A stretch of 64,000 bases of DNA from Arion vulgaris (GCA_020796225.1 CM036764.1:28150450-28214449); one strand, 5' to 3'. Positions 1 through 10,915 are shown, counted from the stretch's first letter. A program made the numbers and translations. The notes: a model not told the origin generated them from the sequence alone.

Positions 1-236
1 AGCAAAGCTCGATGCAGGTTTTCTTTCGGTCGTCCTCTCTTTCTTGAACACCTTTGTATCCAACTTCAATGCCTGCTTTGATATTCGATGATAATTTCTT
101 TTCAAGGTGTGTCCAACATATCTCCATCTTCTCCTTCTTATAACAGTTGTTACTAGTGATTGACCAGACATTTCTCTAATTTCATTACTTCTCCTGAATT
201 CGTTCCATTTTCTGCTCATTATTTTTCCCAAAGAAT
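1..236 (-). mobile_element. LINE reverse-transcriptase tail (MSGQPLVTTV family), cut by the window edge
   Basis: Read on the minus strand this encodes the C-terminal tail of a non-LTR retrotransposon reverse transcriptase, with a degenerate EIREMSGQ, then TTVIRRRRWRYVGHTL and a KQAL motif. The same tail occurs on the minus strand at 2728-3215 and 63536-64000 and on the plus strand at 12840-13195 and 43690-45180. It is decayed and not a gene. Confidence 0.8.
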
Positions 237-885
237 CATCTATGATCAATTAAAGCCTGCAGTAAAACTATATACCAAAGTGCAAAGATGTGAACGCTAA
301 GTAGTACGCTTTTGATAAAAATATAATACGAAAGGAAAAATCGACGATTACGTCTGTTGCACTTTGTAAAACTATTTTTCTTCGTGCTGTAAATAATTCA
401 CACTTCTCAAGGTAACGAACACTAACATTATAATAGAAATCGATAAGGTTATCTAAGAGCATATGAGAAAAATGAAAGTGCGGAAATGTATGCCATCAAT
501 ATCGTTTCTTTTTAGATTCAAACGGTAACAATATATTTTGTTTATAAATGAACAAGAGATCTACTTTCTTGTACTGAGATCACGCCAAGAGTTTGAAGTA
601 TGTTTGAGTATGGACAATGATTGGAGAGCATTATCCCGAATCTGATAGTGGAACAGAAGTGAAAACTCGTATTTTTTGTGAATTAAAGTAGCTGCAATAA
701 TTACAAATGTATTGATAGAGAGAGAGAGAGAGAGAGAGATCAAATTTATACAGCCGGACTTCATGGCGGGAAGAGCGTTAACATCTGAGATGATGGCAAA
801 CCCCTGGGACACTGATTTGTGGAGATCCATGATTGCCTACCCAAGCCGGCACGGCACCTGATGATAATGATTGATAGACGTTAAA
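237..885. other. No gene recognised; one GA microsatellite
   Basis: AT-rich DNA. A (GA)n run lies at about 717-739. The stretch 760-840 resembles part of 6560-6620 (both contain gatccatgat followed by cgcct or tgcct), so it is probably a decayed repeat. No supported coding region. Confidence 0.5.
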
Positions 886-1183
886 AACATATATATATAT
901 ATATTTTTTTAAAATATCTTCTTTGCGTTCGTTCTTTATGACCAATTTTAATCAGTCTTTGTGATATGTTTGATCTTTGCAAAGAACGTGCATACGTTGC
1001 ACATTGGTTTGGTAGCCCCTAAACACATAGACTTCTACACGTTTAGGACACATGCATCCGATTTCAGCCAAACCTCCTTAGTCGCCTCTTACGACATGCA
1101 TGGCAGGTAACAGTGGTTCTATTCTTTACATCCCAAATTTGGGCCCCGGTAACCACTCGGGCGATATATATATATATATATAT
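886..1183 (-). mobile_element. SINE-like repeat with GTCGTAAGAGGCGACT core, minus strand
   Basis: Flanked by TA microsatellites (885-904 and 1166-1183). On the minus strand it begins cgcccgagtggttaccgggg and contains the core catgtcgtaagaggcgacta. It ends near aaagaacgaacgc. The nearest relative in the window is the plus-strand copy at 42922-43165; six more distant full copies and one partial occur. No protein is encoded. It is probably a non-autonomous retroposon; a MetaSINE relationship is possible but is only a guess. Confidence 0.75.
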
Positions 1184-1381
1184 TAGCTCTGGACAATAGT
1201 TCTGGTGAGCATGCGTATTAAAAGCTTAAAATAGTTCATGATGTGAACCTAAAAAAAAGGTAAGTATTTGAAAACAGCGTGTCCGTACATAAATTTGTTT
1301 TAACTGTCTTCTTCTTCAGTTGCGTTCGTTCTAGAATAACTGATTATAGACCACTCTTTGTGTTTTTGTTATTTGAGAAAA

Positions 1382-1584
1382 TCAACGGATAACGGTGTGC
1401 TCCCAATTCACTTCAAAACTGCGATATTTGTATCGACGGAAAACGGTGTGCTCCTAATTCACGTCAAAACTGCGATATTTGTATCAACGGATAACGGTGT
1501 GCTTCCAATTCACGTCAAAACTGCGATATTTGTATCAACGGATAATGGTGTGCTCCCAATTCACGTCAAAACTGCGATATTTGT
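1382..1584. repeat. 51-bp minisatellite, four units
   Basis: Four tandem units of 51 bp share aacggtgtgctcccaattca and aaaactgcgatatttgt. The unit is 17 codons long with no stop in one frame, which makes a false open reading frame (repeating DNGVLPIHVKTAIFV). Nothing suggests it is translated. Confidence 0.9.
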
Positions 1585-1789
1585 GTTAAGTCGTAGCACA
1601 TCAAATTTATTTCTGCGTTTTATCTGGTTCGCTCACGTTAGTCAGTAATTTACCTTGCTCACAACAGAGTAACATCTGTATTTCTTATCCAAAGAAGAGA
1701 TTGCAGCAAAGCCCAAGGATTTGAATTAATATCTCTTATGAAATGTTTCATCTGATAATCTACGCAACATTCGCTGGAGATTATTGCCA

Positions 1790-2716
1790 ACAAAAACAAA
1801 AGTCAAAACAAAAATAAAAGAAATTCTTCTCAAGGAACTTTTTGCTGACGATGCTGCCTTAGTGATCACAGTGAGGATACACTGCAATCCCTAATAAATA
1901 ATTTGGCCAGGGTATGCGACCTGTTTTCTCTGACTATAAGTGTTACCAAAACAGTGGTTTTATGTCAGGGAAATAACACATCAACAAATATCACTTTAAA
2001 TGGTAACCATCTATCCCCAGTTAAAAAATTCTGCTATCTTGGGTCCATTGCCAGTTTTTCTATTGATGAAGAAATCAACACGCGAATAGGCAGCGCGGCT
2101 ACTACATTCGGCAAACTATCAGAGAGGGCGTGGAACAACAAAGAATTGACTTTGCAGGCGAAGTTTCAAATATATCGAGCCTGTGTAATTAGCTCTTTAC
2201 TAATGGCTCGGAAACATGGGTAGCCTACTCAAGGCATGAGAGAAGACTTAACATCTTTCACCTTCGATGTCTCCGCAAGATTATGAACATCAGGTGATAC
2301 GACAAGATAACCAACTCTGAAGTACTGCAACGTGAAAATCTGCCTTCCATCATGTGCATGCTCAGTAGTAGAAGACTTAGATGGCTAGGGCATGTGCGAA
2401 GAATGGACAATGGCCGCATTCCAAAACAAATGTTGTTCTGTGAACTTTCGAAGGGGAAAAGGCACCAAGGCAGACCACTGCTCAGATATAAAGATGTCTG
2501 CAAGGCCTCAATGAATAGATTTTCTATAGGTCCCAGCAAATGGGAACAACTGGCTGATGATCGAGATATATGGAAAACAACATTGCGCAATGGTGCAGAA
2601 TCTTTTGAAGAGAGACTTAGGGATGAGCTGAAAGACAAGAGAGAAAAGTGAAAACTCAGAAGTTGTTTCAGTAAAACACTTGCCAATTGACCGTCTGTAA
2701 AGACGAAAAAGGCCAT
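1790..2716 (+). mobile_element. LINE reverse transcriptase, 3' part, broken (KRHQGRPLLRYKDVCKASM family)
   Basis: This encodes the end of a non-LTR retrotransposon reverse transcriptase. It begins at the catalytic box ELFADDAAL (1835-1861), followed by KKFCYLGSIAS (about 2025-2055), the thumb region, [11 protein letters not shown] (about 2262-2294), then RRLRWLGHVRRMDNGRIPKQ and GRPLLRYKDVCKAS. A stop near 2661 is followed by a 3' region ending ccgtctgtaaagacgaaaaagg. There are at least two frameshifts: one after FADDAAL and one near 2200, where the expected LLYGSETW reads LLMARKHG. It is therefore a pseudogene remnant. Related copies are at 36620-36900, 58110-58800 (minus) and 60445-60760. 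Confidence 0.85.
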
Positions 2717-2727
2717 ATATTTTCTTC

Positions 2728-3215
2728 TCGTACCGTTATAGTCACATATGACATGTACGTAATTTCTCCATACCGCACTGTCCTGAGCAACTCGCTCAAA
2801 CTCTTCTATGAAATTGATTCATGCTTATTTTGTCTCTATCAGTAACGTTCGTATCAGGGTTTTCCAGAGTTTCTCTTTTTTGAACCATTTGTCTCCCACT
2901 TCAATGCATGATTTGGTATTCTTTGATCGTTTCTTATCAAGACATGCCCAACATATTTCAATCTTCTTGTTATAACAGATTTTACTATCGGTTGACCAGA
3001 CATTTCTCTGATTTCATCACTTCTCCTGAATTCCTCCCATTTTATCTTCATTATTTTTTCGCAGACATCTAGTATCAAATGCGCTCAACTTACTTTCTAT
3101 ATCTTTAGTCATTTTTCAACTCTCGCTGGCGTATGTTAGAATTCATACAACATTGGAATTGGAAATTCTGAACTTAGTTTTAAAACTCTATAGCTTGCAG
3201 TTTCATATTGTATAT
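2728..3215 (-). mobile_element. LINE reverse-transcriptase tail (MSGQPLVTTV family), minus strand
   Basis: The minus strand encodes ILDVCEKIMKIKWEEFRRSD, then EIREMSGQP, a degenerate TRRLKYVGHVL and RIPNHALKW. The element's 3' end lies at the low-coordinate side (tctcgtaccgttat). Upstream RT sequence continues to about 3215, matching 63950-64000. Frame is lost at several places. Confidence 0.8.
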
Positions 3216-3550
3216 GACTTATCTCCCCGACATGATAATGTGCTAATTGTATGTGTAATTCTTAGCTTTCACATCTGTACAAAATCTTATGTTATAACAA
3301 AATGTGGTGGTACATTTCCCGTAATTTGTTTGCATGGAATGCGACTGGTTACGTATTCTGCATCCTGCTCTTGGCATCCGGTTATTGGGCCAATAAAAAA
3401 TTGACCAACCGATCTAGAAACACAAACAGAAAGCAGTAAACAAAAACAACACAGCTGCCTGGGCTGGGAAGAGAGTGGGCTATCAAGAATTCCATTAACT
3501 GATTTTACTGATTAGAAGTAAACATAATAAAGCATATAAATATTTTTCTG
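3216..3550. other. No gene recognised
   Basis: Contains a short SINE-like piece near 3300-3370 (ggtggtacatttcccg and following) but nothing that can be assigned with confidence. Confidence 0.4.
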
Positions 3551-4285
3551 ATTGTCGTGTAACGGCTAGGGAAGACTATATTAATACCTTCCTGATCAAT
3601 ACCTTCAATAGTGTCGTGTATCGGCTAGGGAAGACTATATTAATACCTTCCTGATCAATACCTTCAATAGTGTCGTGTATCGGCTAGGGAAGACTATATT
3701 AATACCTTCCTGATCAATACCTTCAATAGTGTCGTGTTCGGCTAGGAAGACTATATTAATACCTGCCTGATCAATACCTTCAATAGTGTCGTGTATCGGC
3801 TAGGGAAGACTATATTAATACCTGCCTGATCAATACCTTCAATAGTGTCGTGTATCGGCTAGGGAAGACTATATTAATACCTTCCTGATCAATACCTTCA
3901 ATAGTGTCGTGTATCGGCTAGGGAAGACTATATTAATACCTTCCTGATCAATACCTTCAATAGTGTCGTGTATCGGCTAGGGAAGACTATATTAATACCT
4001 TCCTGATCAATACCTTCAATAGTGTCGTGTGTCGGCTAGGGAAGACTATATTAATACCTGCCTGATCAATACCTTCAATAGTGTCGTTATCGGCTAGGAA
4101 GACTATATTAATACCTGCCTGATCAATACCTTCAATAGTGTCGTGTATCGGCTAGGGAAGACTATATTAATACCTTCCTGATCAATACCTTCAATAGTGT
4201 CGTTATCGGCTAGGAAGACTATATAAATACCTACATCATTGAATGTCCTGTGTCGGCTAGGGAAGACTATATAAATACCTTTCAT
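3551..4285. repeat. 59-bp minisatellite, about 12 units
   Basis: The unit of 59 bp contains gtgtcgtgtatcggctaggg, aagactatattaatacc and ttcctgatcaatacc. Some units differ by one or two bases (for example gtgtcgttatcggctagg), and the last unit is shortened to cctacatcattgaatgtcc. Confidence 0.92.
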
Positions 4286-4457
4286 TTTCAAATAATTAAA
4301 TCTCAGTGAAATAAAGAGTTATAGAAAAATGGTACAAATTATAAAATATAATTTGATGTACAAATTTAAAATGTACAAAAATGTCATGAGTCCGGGATTA
4401 AGAAAGAAATTAAAGAGCAGAGTGAAAGAGTTGAAATGTACAAAAATCCCGGACGCA

Positions 4458-4604
4458 TTAACCCCTTCGTCGATCTGAACCGATATATTGTCTGCCTGTA
4501 TTTGTTAAGATGACGCAAAGCTAGTATACTGCCGTATTTCAGAATGTATTGTAATATGAATGCGTCTGGAGATAGAAAACCAAATTACTGAGTGAATGGG
4601 TTAA
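4458..4604. mobile_element. piggyBac-like MITE flanked by TTAA
   Basis: A 147-bp element, counting both TTAA ends. It begins TTAACCCCTTCGTCG and ends GAATGGGTTAA, so both ends carry TTAA followed by inverted CCC termini, as in piggyBac elements. Its interior (cgatatattgtctgcctgta, agctagtatactg) matches the reverse strand of the element at 35063-35380, which confirms the family. No coding sequence. A sequence starting taagaaagaaattaaaga occurs both before it (4398) and about 220 bp after it (4827). Confidence 0.75.
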
Positions 4605-5035
4605 GAAAGAAATTTTTTTTTCTTTTTTCCGATCCAGAAGCACTTGAGTTTTTCAGCTCTTCGGCTCGGTGTCATGGACATCATAACCCTTCGGTTCGGT
4701 GCCACGAACACCGTAAATCTGGGGAATCTGTGGCTTTTTCTGCCATCCCGCGGAAATGAACGCGCACACACAGAGGGATAGTCCCCGTAGTCCAACGCGC
4801 TACGAACACGCTGGGCAGACGGGCTAAGAAAGAAATTAAAGAATGAATGAGTTAAAATGTTCAAAAATCTTATGACATTTCTAAACAAATGTTTATAATA
4901 ATAATAAAACTGTTATACCGTAAAATAAAACACGAATGTAAATTACAAGTAAATGAGTATACTGAAAAAAGTAGCTTCTACATTTAGAAGAATTATAGAA
5001 AGAATTCTATAATAATTGAGAAAACACTGGAAAAA
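4605..5035. other. No gene; a short GC-richer segment
   Basis: 4620-4820 is richer in GC than its surroundings and contains cttcggctcggtgtcatgga and cttcggttcggtgcc. I could not identify it. The rest is AT-rich and unremarkable. Confidence 0.4.
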
Positions 5036-5272
5036 ATGAAAATCGTGGCATATCCCAAAGGACGTAGCCATCAACCACAGTAAACAAGTCGTTGATTTTC
5101 TAGGCACCACTTATACGTTCAGTAGTTTGCCATTGCTTTCTGAACGGGTGGCGCCATCGTCCTTTGTTAAAATCAACGGAAACAAGTCCGCAGCGTGATT
5201 TGAACTCAGAACGTCGGGGTTAATAGACAGAGTCACTAACCCCTAGGCCACGAACGCCACCACTACCAACAA
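5036..5272 (-). mobile_element. tRNA-derived SINE (AAAGCAATGGCAAACTACTG core), minus strand
   Basis: On the minus strand there is a tRNA-like head with a B box (gagttcaaatcac, degenerate), then a conserved core agaaagcaatggcaaactac, then a tail ending at atgaaaatcgtggcatatcc on the plus strand. Other copies are at 21875-22130, 26110-26358, 38728-38995 and 49030-49290. Confidence 0.8.
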
Positions 5273-5340
5273 TTTTAACAATTCATCAACAAAATCAAGA
5301 TGAGTGTCTGATATGGTATCTGGTTACAAGTCATAACAAG

Positions 5341-5412
5341 TCCCATGTGGTCTAGTGGTTAGGATTCCTGGCTTTCACCCAGGCGGCCCGGGTTCGATTC
5401 CCGGCATGGGAA
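5341..5412 (+). tRNA. tRNA-Glu (anticodon UUC)
   Basis: This 72-nt sequence folds as a complete tRNA. The seven-base acceptor stem pairs tcccatg with catggga, followed by discriminator a. The A box is tggtctagtggtt and the B box is ggttcgattcc. The anticodon stem cctgg/ccagg closes the loop ctttcac, giving anticodon TTC (Glu). A run of eight or more T starts right after the gene and acts as the RNA polymerase III terminator. No 3' SINE body follows, so it looks like a functional gene and not a SINE head. CCA is not encoded, as expected for animals. Confidence 0.95.
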
Positions 5413-5639
5413 TTTTTTTTTATAATTTTGCTTTTCATACCTAATGCAAACGTAAAGTGTAATTATTTTCTTATTTCGCATATTTTCTTTTTGCGGTTAG
5501 ATTTTGTAATAAAAAAATACTCTAACGGCTAAGGATTACACCGGGTATTCCCAAATGGTTCCGTCCCTTTCAGTAGAAATTGTACTTCATCCACCGAGTG
5601 TTGCACAAAACACGAACCGCATGTTTAATAATTGGTTTC

Positions 5640-5932
5640 TAAGCTGACGTAATTGCAATCTGGACAGAAACATAGGTGATCAGTCTCCCCCAACAGATAT
5701 TGAAGAGTATGCATACTGATGATTCATGTGGTTCGCTGGTTAAAAGCACTCCTCACTCTTCCCCTGAGACATAAAGTTCGACTTGTACAACGTGTAACCA
5801 CAAACTGCGCTAGAACGATTCAACATCTATTTTTGTGTCTCCATCCATTAGGCAGTCGTAAAGAAACGGAAGAACATCCACCTTATCCATCTTCAACTCC
5901 ACAACAATCGATGCTGTTGATGCAAACCTGCC

Positions 5933-5978
<46 letters not shown>

Positions 5979-6040
5979 TTACAGCAAACACACGCTTGCC
6001 CAGGACAGTAGATCCCCGTACATGTTTGATAATGAATTAA
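5640..6040 (-). mobile_element. LINE RNase H-domain fragment, minus strand, with internal CT microsatellite
   Basis: Matches the minus-strand RNase H LINE sequence at 18110-18490 and 46500-46875 (for example aacaatcgatgctgttgatg). At the site coding for GNERAD the related copies read cgctctctcattacc; here the short ct run has grown to about 20 CT units (5934-5974). The fragment ends where a Tc1/mariner-like MITE begins. Confidence 0.8.
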
Positions 6041-6302
6041 ACAGAGTGTTCAAGATAATTGCAGTCCGTGAATGGAGCTAATCTAGCATATATGTATGGA
6101 AATGGCAAGGTTCAGTTATGACGTAGTATAGGTCAAGGTTGTGTGACGGTGTGTAATTGTAGTGCGGAAAGGGACGATGAACAAATGTGATGTAGGACGA
6201 GCTAGTCAGAACCGGTTTAAATAGTAAATAAACACAACTCAATTTGTACATGACAACTTTCGAATTGTCAACGTGGCTGCAATTATCTTGAACACCCTGT
6301 AT
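6041..6302. mobile_element. Tc1/mariner-like MITE with about 25-bp terminal inverted repeats
   Basis: The left end is cagagtgttcaagataattg and the right end is caattatcttgaacaccctg followed by ta, nearly perfect inverted repeats with a TA at the right border. A second copy at 32669-32920 shares the interior (ggttcagttatgacgtagta, ggtcaaggttgtgtgacgg, cagaaccggttt). No coding capacity. Confidence 0.85.
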
Positions 6303-6669
6303 AAATGTGAATAATAGATAGTAAAACTTAGTATCAATGTAGGGTAGCTAATATCAAGATACTTATGCAGATTTTCTGATGAATATCCTTGAGAAAAGTA
6401 CCTCTTAAGGAACATCATAAATAAGCAGCTGTGGGAGGGTGGTACGAAGACATGAATTAGTGTACGTTGTGATAAATGGTGGAAACATGCTGTAAAGAGA
6501 GGTAGAAGACGACTGGTAAGAAGGTAATGGGCATTCTAAACATCACGATAACAAAGTACGTCAACAGCTGGGCTTACCTACCACCAACGTGGGGATCACA
6601 TAATTCTGCAGATCCATGATCGCCTCTGCTAGTTTACAAACAATTATTTCAGTTTTCTAAGCTTGGAAA
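6303..6669. other. No gene recognised
   Basis: AT-rich. The part 6440-6620 is probably a decayed repeat sharing a short stretch with 760-840. Confidence 0.4.
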
Positions 6670-6985
6670 TTACATGTTCTCAGCCGCAAACTGCGAGCTA
6701 GTGAGTAGGTGTTTCAACACATGTACAAGCTTCCTCTTCACCTTTCAACTCCCAACGGAGCACATGTCTTCAACAAACTTCTTCCAGCTCTTCCTCTCTC
6801 CTGCCATCTCTTCCAATTCTTTCCATGTTTTCCCTATTCTTTTAATATCGGCCTTCATCTCTCGAGGTCTGTCTAGGCCTTCCCCTACTTCTCTTTCCCT
6901 GCGAGTTCCAAAACAGTGCCTGTCTTGCAATGCATTCGGTCGGTCTTCTTGGTATATACAAGCTATACTCATATAATTCTTAAAG
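6670..6985 (-). mobile_element. LINE C-terminal tail (WKKFVEDMCS family), minus strand
   Basis: The minus strand encodes the very end of a reverse transcriptase: DRHCFGTRRERE, then KTWKELEEMAGERKSWKKF and VEDMCSVGS. The same end is on the plus strand at 14390-14890, and related pieces are at 10320-10915 (minus), 13270-13640 and 31840-31975 (minus). Confidence 0.8.
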
Positions 6986-7099
6986 ATTATGTAGCAATTA
7001 AAATCTCAGTTTGAAATTTAGTAGTTTAGACATACAAACTAACCGTACGTCATATTCAATAGAACATTTGGTAAAACAAAGACAGAAATTTCACGCACC

Positions 7100-8810
7100 G
7101 AATACAAAGGCAAAACATGCGGTGGTTGTACTGCGATGTGGTAGTTGGTTTTCTGAACAGGTGACTGTACATTCCGGATTGCCACAGGGCTCTCCTCTTT
7201 CCCCTGTCTTATTCAATATATAAACTGTGTCAATCACAGAACAACAACTCGATGGCAGAGGTAGAACTGTCATTTGCTGATGACATCCTAGTGTATAGAC
7301 AAGGGAAAGACAGGAATGCAATTGCCGGTGAGATACAGAGGAACTCGACCGCATCACAGACTGGTGTGATGTCTCTGGTGCACTAGTTAACCTTATCAAA
7401 GCAGCAGTGACATGGTTCTCACTCAATAATCACACTGTTAACGCATGTACGCCTAGTGTGAAACTTCGCGGTAGTGTTTTGCCCGTAGATAAATCGATGA
7501 AATTTTTGGGTGTGACATTTGACCTTAGTCTGTGTTTCCGGGAACATGTTGAGTATGTCATTGTCAAGGCACGCAAAGGTTTGGCGGCAATGAGAGTCAT
7601 GGCGGCTGTTAACATCGAGCAACGACTGCTTGTCATTCTGTATCAGACATTGGTCCTCTCCACCATTGAATATGCAATGACCATCCTCACTGTCAGCAAA
7701 ACGCAAATTGAAAGACTTGAGAGAATACAGAACGAAGCTATGCGCATCATTCTCTGTTGCACAAGGGATACACCCTGTGTGGGATGAGGTTTCTCCTGGA
7801 TTTTCCGACCATGGAGTATAGAGTCAAGATAGCCAGAGCACGTGCCTATCTCAAAATAAGTGCCAAAAAGGATCACCCATTGCATGAACAGCTCAGCGCC
7901 AGTAAAGCGGGGCAAGTCATGAGTTGACCGTGCCGCAGATACTGTTCATCTGGTATGTGGGCTCAATAATATTGACTATGGAGAAGAATGGATACCGATG
8001 CCTCCAATATACTGGAACACTTTTTTCAACCATCATTAAATTTGACAAAGGTTGCAGAGAGGAAAATTCCGCGGCGTTGAATGCAGACGTCAAAGCCATC
8101 ATCGATGAAAATTGCAATGCAGACGATGTTGTGATCTACACGGATGGATCGGTAGTTCGTCACAAAAAGTCTGCATGGGCCTTCTCTGCAAGCTCATGTG
8201 GCAGAATGGTCAAGGAAGCCAGTGATGCATTCAGTATGACAACAAGCAGCATGACAATGGAGGTACTGGCGGTGACCAATGTACTACTCTGGCTAGAGTC
8301 ACAAAACTACACTCATGCGTGCATTTTGAGTGACTCATTGAGTATGATCCGAAAGGTGGAGGCCGGTTCGGTGTGCAGGCAATGGACTGAATCACTGCAG
8401 GCGTCAACAATTTGCAGAATTACACTTGTCTTTGTTCCGGGGCACATGGGTGTCGTTGGCAATGAGAGAGCAAACAGGCTGGCTGGCTCTGCCGCTATAT
8501 CAGACGGCCAGCCAATGGACAGAGCTGACATCGTGAACGCCCTCATAGAGCGTGGCCGCAGAGAAGACCTTCATCTAAACCAATCCACGTCAACTACTAG
8601 ATTGCGAGAACTGGGTTTGAAGATTGGTGTGGCAAGAAAAGAACGGTACAACAGGTATACGAGTAGGCTCATCAATCAAAATAGAACTGGTACGGTCAGT
8701 CGCTGGACGATGATGGAGATATTGCGAAGGAGATCGGAGCACCTATGGACATGTCCGGAGTGCAATGAAGATATTCCAAACTGAAGCTGAAACTGAAACT
8801 TTGTATTTTC
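7100..8810 (+). mobile_element. Jockey/I-type LINE: reverse transcriptase and RNase H, broken into pieces
   Basis: The most complete retrotransposon in the window. RT motif B is visible as LPQGSPLSPVLFNI (about 7175-7221), followed by a stop. The catalytic box reads CADDILVYRQ (about 7272-7302) in another frame. A thumb region (KFLGVTFDLSLCF to LERIQNEAMRIIL) is open at 7407-7785. An RNase H domain is open at 7924-8784 (286 residues), with D74 in VVIYTDGSV, E113 in SSMTMEVLAV, D137 in ILSDSLSMI and H174 in VPGHMGVVGNE. The usual last acidic residue is Asn184 (NERANRLAG instead of NERADRLAG). A C-terminal WTCPEC follows. Several stops and frameshifts separate these blocks, so it is not mobile by itself. 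Fragments of the same group recur at about 18.1, 34.6, 38.3 and 46.5 kb. Confidence 0.88.
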
Positions 8811-9182
8811 TCATTTTCAATTTTTAGTAATTTCTAACGTGTAACTTGTTATGATATTCATTTGCTAGAATGGCTTCGAGCAAGAAAAAGAAAGATGATA
8901 GTGGGTGTGGTTTATTTTAGAACAGATGAACTGATGTATATTTTGTTTACTATTTGTAAAGAAAATTAGACTGTCATAACAGACAAAGTATCATATCCGT
9001 GACGTGATAATGTGCTCATATTATGTGTGTAATCAAGCTTACAGAGCAGAAGCAAATATTATTATGATAATATGTTGGTGTCATATTTTACGGAAACAGT
9101 TTTTAAGCCTGTCATACGACCAGATGCGTTATTCTCCATCTGGATCTAGCACTAGAAAAGTTGTCCATCACTTGGGAATGAT
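8811..9182. other. No gene recognised
   Basis: The first part is probably the untranslated 3' end of the preceding LINE. The rest is AT-rich single-copy-looking DNA. Confidence 0.4.
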
Positions 9183-9430
9183 GGGGTCTCTTGGCTAAGT
9201 GGATAAGAAGCTTTTATATTGCGCTGTGAAGGTCGTGGGTTCGAGTCGGACAACACCGTTCTGTTCACGAATCCATTTTTTCAGTGATCCTTAGGATTGT
9301 TGCTGGAGCTACTGAGTTCGTGCTTTGTGTAGTAATCTCGGCAGGTGACATGCCAGTTCGCCGGAGAGCAACCTAGCAATATGGGATAAAACCAGACGCA
9401 ATACGTCAATCATTCGGCTTAAGACCATTT
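9183..9430 (+). mobile_element. tRNA-derived SINE (GTTCGTGCTTTGTG family)
   Basis: Starts with a tRNA-like head: A box tcttggctaagtggata and B box gtgggttcgagtcgg. The body follows with ggattgttgctggagctac, gagttcgtgctttgtgtagt and a 3' end including caatacgtcaatcattcggc. It is the best-preserved head of this family here. Other copies are at 20125, 20495, 27300 (minus), 41165 (minus), 46255 (minus), 47028, 59430 (minus) and 60960. Confidence 0.85.
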
Positions 9431-9499
9431 TGGTGTAGAATAGTATGTCTCTACATTATTTTGTATCTTTTGTCACGTGGTTCGTAGAATCAACATCAT

Positions 9500-9770
9500 A
9501 TCCTATGTCGCCCGGTGTTGCCGGGACTGGTAATGGGAGTAAAGAATAGTAACATTGTGACCTACAAGGCATGTCGTAAGAGTCGACTAAGGTAGGGGAC
9601 TAGGGAAGCTACCTAGTAAATAAAAAGCGTCGCAGAAATAGGATGTGCTGACCTATTTGTAGGTGCATAACTGACTCAATGTACAACCGCTCTTAGGCTC
9701 AGATAACATAAAATCACAAAGTGATCGATATGAAGTGTTCAAAGATGAAGAAAATCATCACATCCTAAAT
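9500..9770 (+). mobile_element. SINE-like repeat with GTCGTAAGAGNCGACT core
   Basis: Begins gtcgcccggtgttgccggga, contains aaagaatagtaacattgtga, the core catgtcgtaagagtcgacta and gggaagctacctagtaaata. It ends near tcgatatgaagtgttc. The related copy at 45790 is in the same orientation. Confidence 0.8.
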
Positions 9771-10319
9771 AACCGTTTCATCGGCGTCATTTCCTATTCC
9801 AAAACGTTGCTGAAACTGCTCAGCGATAGGTAGAGACCCCAGTAGTTCCAACGATAGTTTCCAATTTCCTTTGATAACTACTCATCGATCCAGACGCATT
9901 TACAGCTGGGAGATTTCAGCTCCGCCCCTACTAACTCACGATCAATGTATGTCTCAGTTTAGATTCCAGCATTAATACGTCTAAAAATAATCATGAAAGG
10001 ACAAAACGCGCTAGATTAAACAGTTGCGGTAACTCTGTTACACAAACCGATAATCTTAATCACAGAAAATCACTGTGTTATGTTACTTAACTAGAAACAT
10101 CTACTAACTATCCACTTTCATCAATTTGCTCCACAGAAAACGTGACAATTCACTCCCCTCACGAGATCACATGTAGTACTCCCAGTCCTGGCGCGACAGG
10201 AATCGATGTCTCTGCCAGAAAATCCTCAAGAAAACGAGGTAATAAATATGATGTAACTATCACATGAGATCATAGATGCTTATGCTAACTCATATATTTT
10301 CTTTTAGTGATGTTTTTGG
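9771..10319. other. No gene recognised
   Basis: AT-rich, without long open frames or recognised repeats. Confidence 0.45.
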
Positions 10320-10915
10320 GATACTTTATCTCTCTCTTTCTCCTATACCTTTTTGACCCAGAGTGGGACATAGAGACTCCTATCTCTCTCTTTCTCTCTA
10401 TACCTTTTTGACCCAGATTGGGGCATAGGGCCTCAAGCAACTCATGTCAAGTCGTCTTATCTCTAGCTATATCTTGCTGCTCTCTCCAGTTCTTCTATAT
10501 ATTGTTGATCTCTGTCTCCAAATCCCGTCTCCATGTCTTTCTCAGCCTCCCCTTCTTTGGCTGTCCATGTGGGCTTCAGGAAAGGACCTTTCTTGTTATA
10601 TTCCCCTCACGTTTTCCCAAAGTGTTGCCTATCCAGCGCCAACGTATTTTTTAAACCTCTTGATTTGACTAGAATTTGTCTTGTTCTCTCCATAAGTTCC
10701 TCATTTGTGACTATTTCATGCCAGCACAGTCCCTCCATTCTGCGCAGACACCAGTTGATGAATGTTTGCAATTTATGCGTTCTTATTTTTGTCGTTCTCC
10801 ATGTTACCGACAGTATAACTCTAGATGTACTATTTAAAGTGAGGTTTTCTTGATTTGTAAAATCATAGTTACCCATCAATCTGTACAAATGTGTGTCTTG
10901 ATGGGTAATATACAT
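10320..10915 (-). mobile_element. LINE reverse-transcriptase tail (LQTFINWCLRRMEG family), minus strand
   Basis: The minus strand encodes NSTSRVILSVTWRTTKI, then LQTFINWCLRRMEGLCWHEI and TNEELMERTRQILVK, a typical thumb and tail of a LINE reverse transcriptase. Further frames encode a GRPRKT-like region. The element's 3' part is duplicated at 10320-10440 (two copies of tacctttttgacccagan). Frameshifts break the reading frame. Confidence 0.75.

Noticed and set aside
5719..6081. Open frame of 120 codons
   Set aside because: It runs antisense across an RNase H LINE fragment, a CT microsatellite and the start of a MITE.
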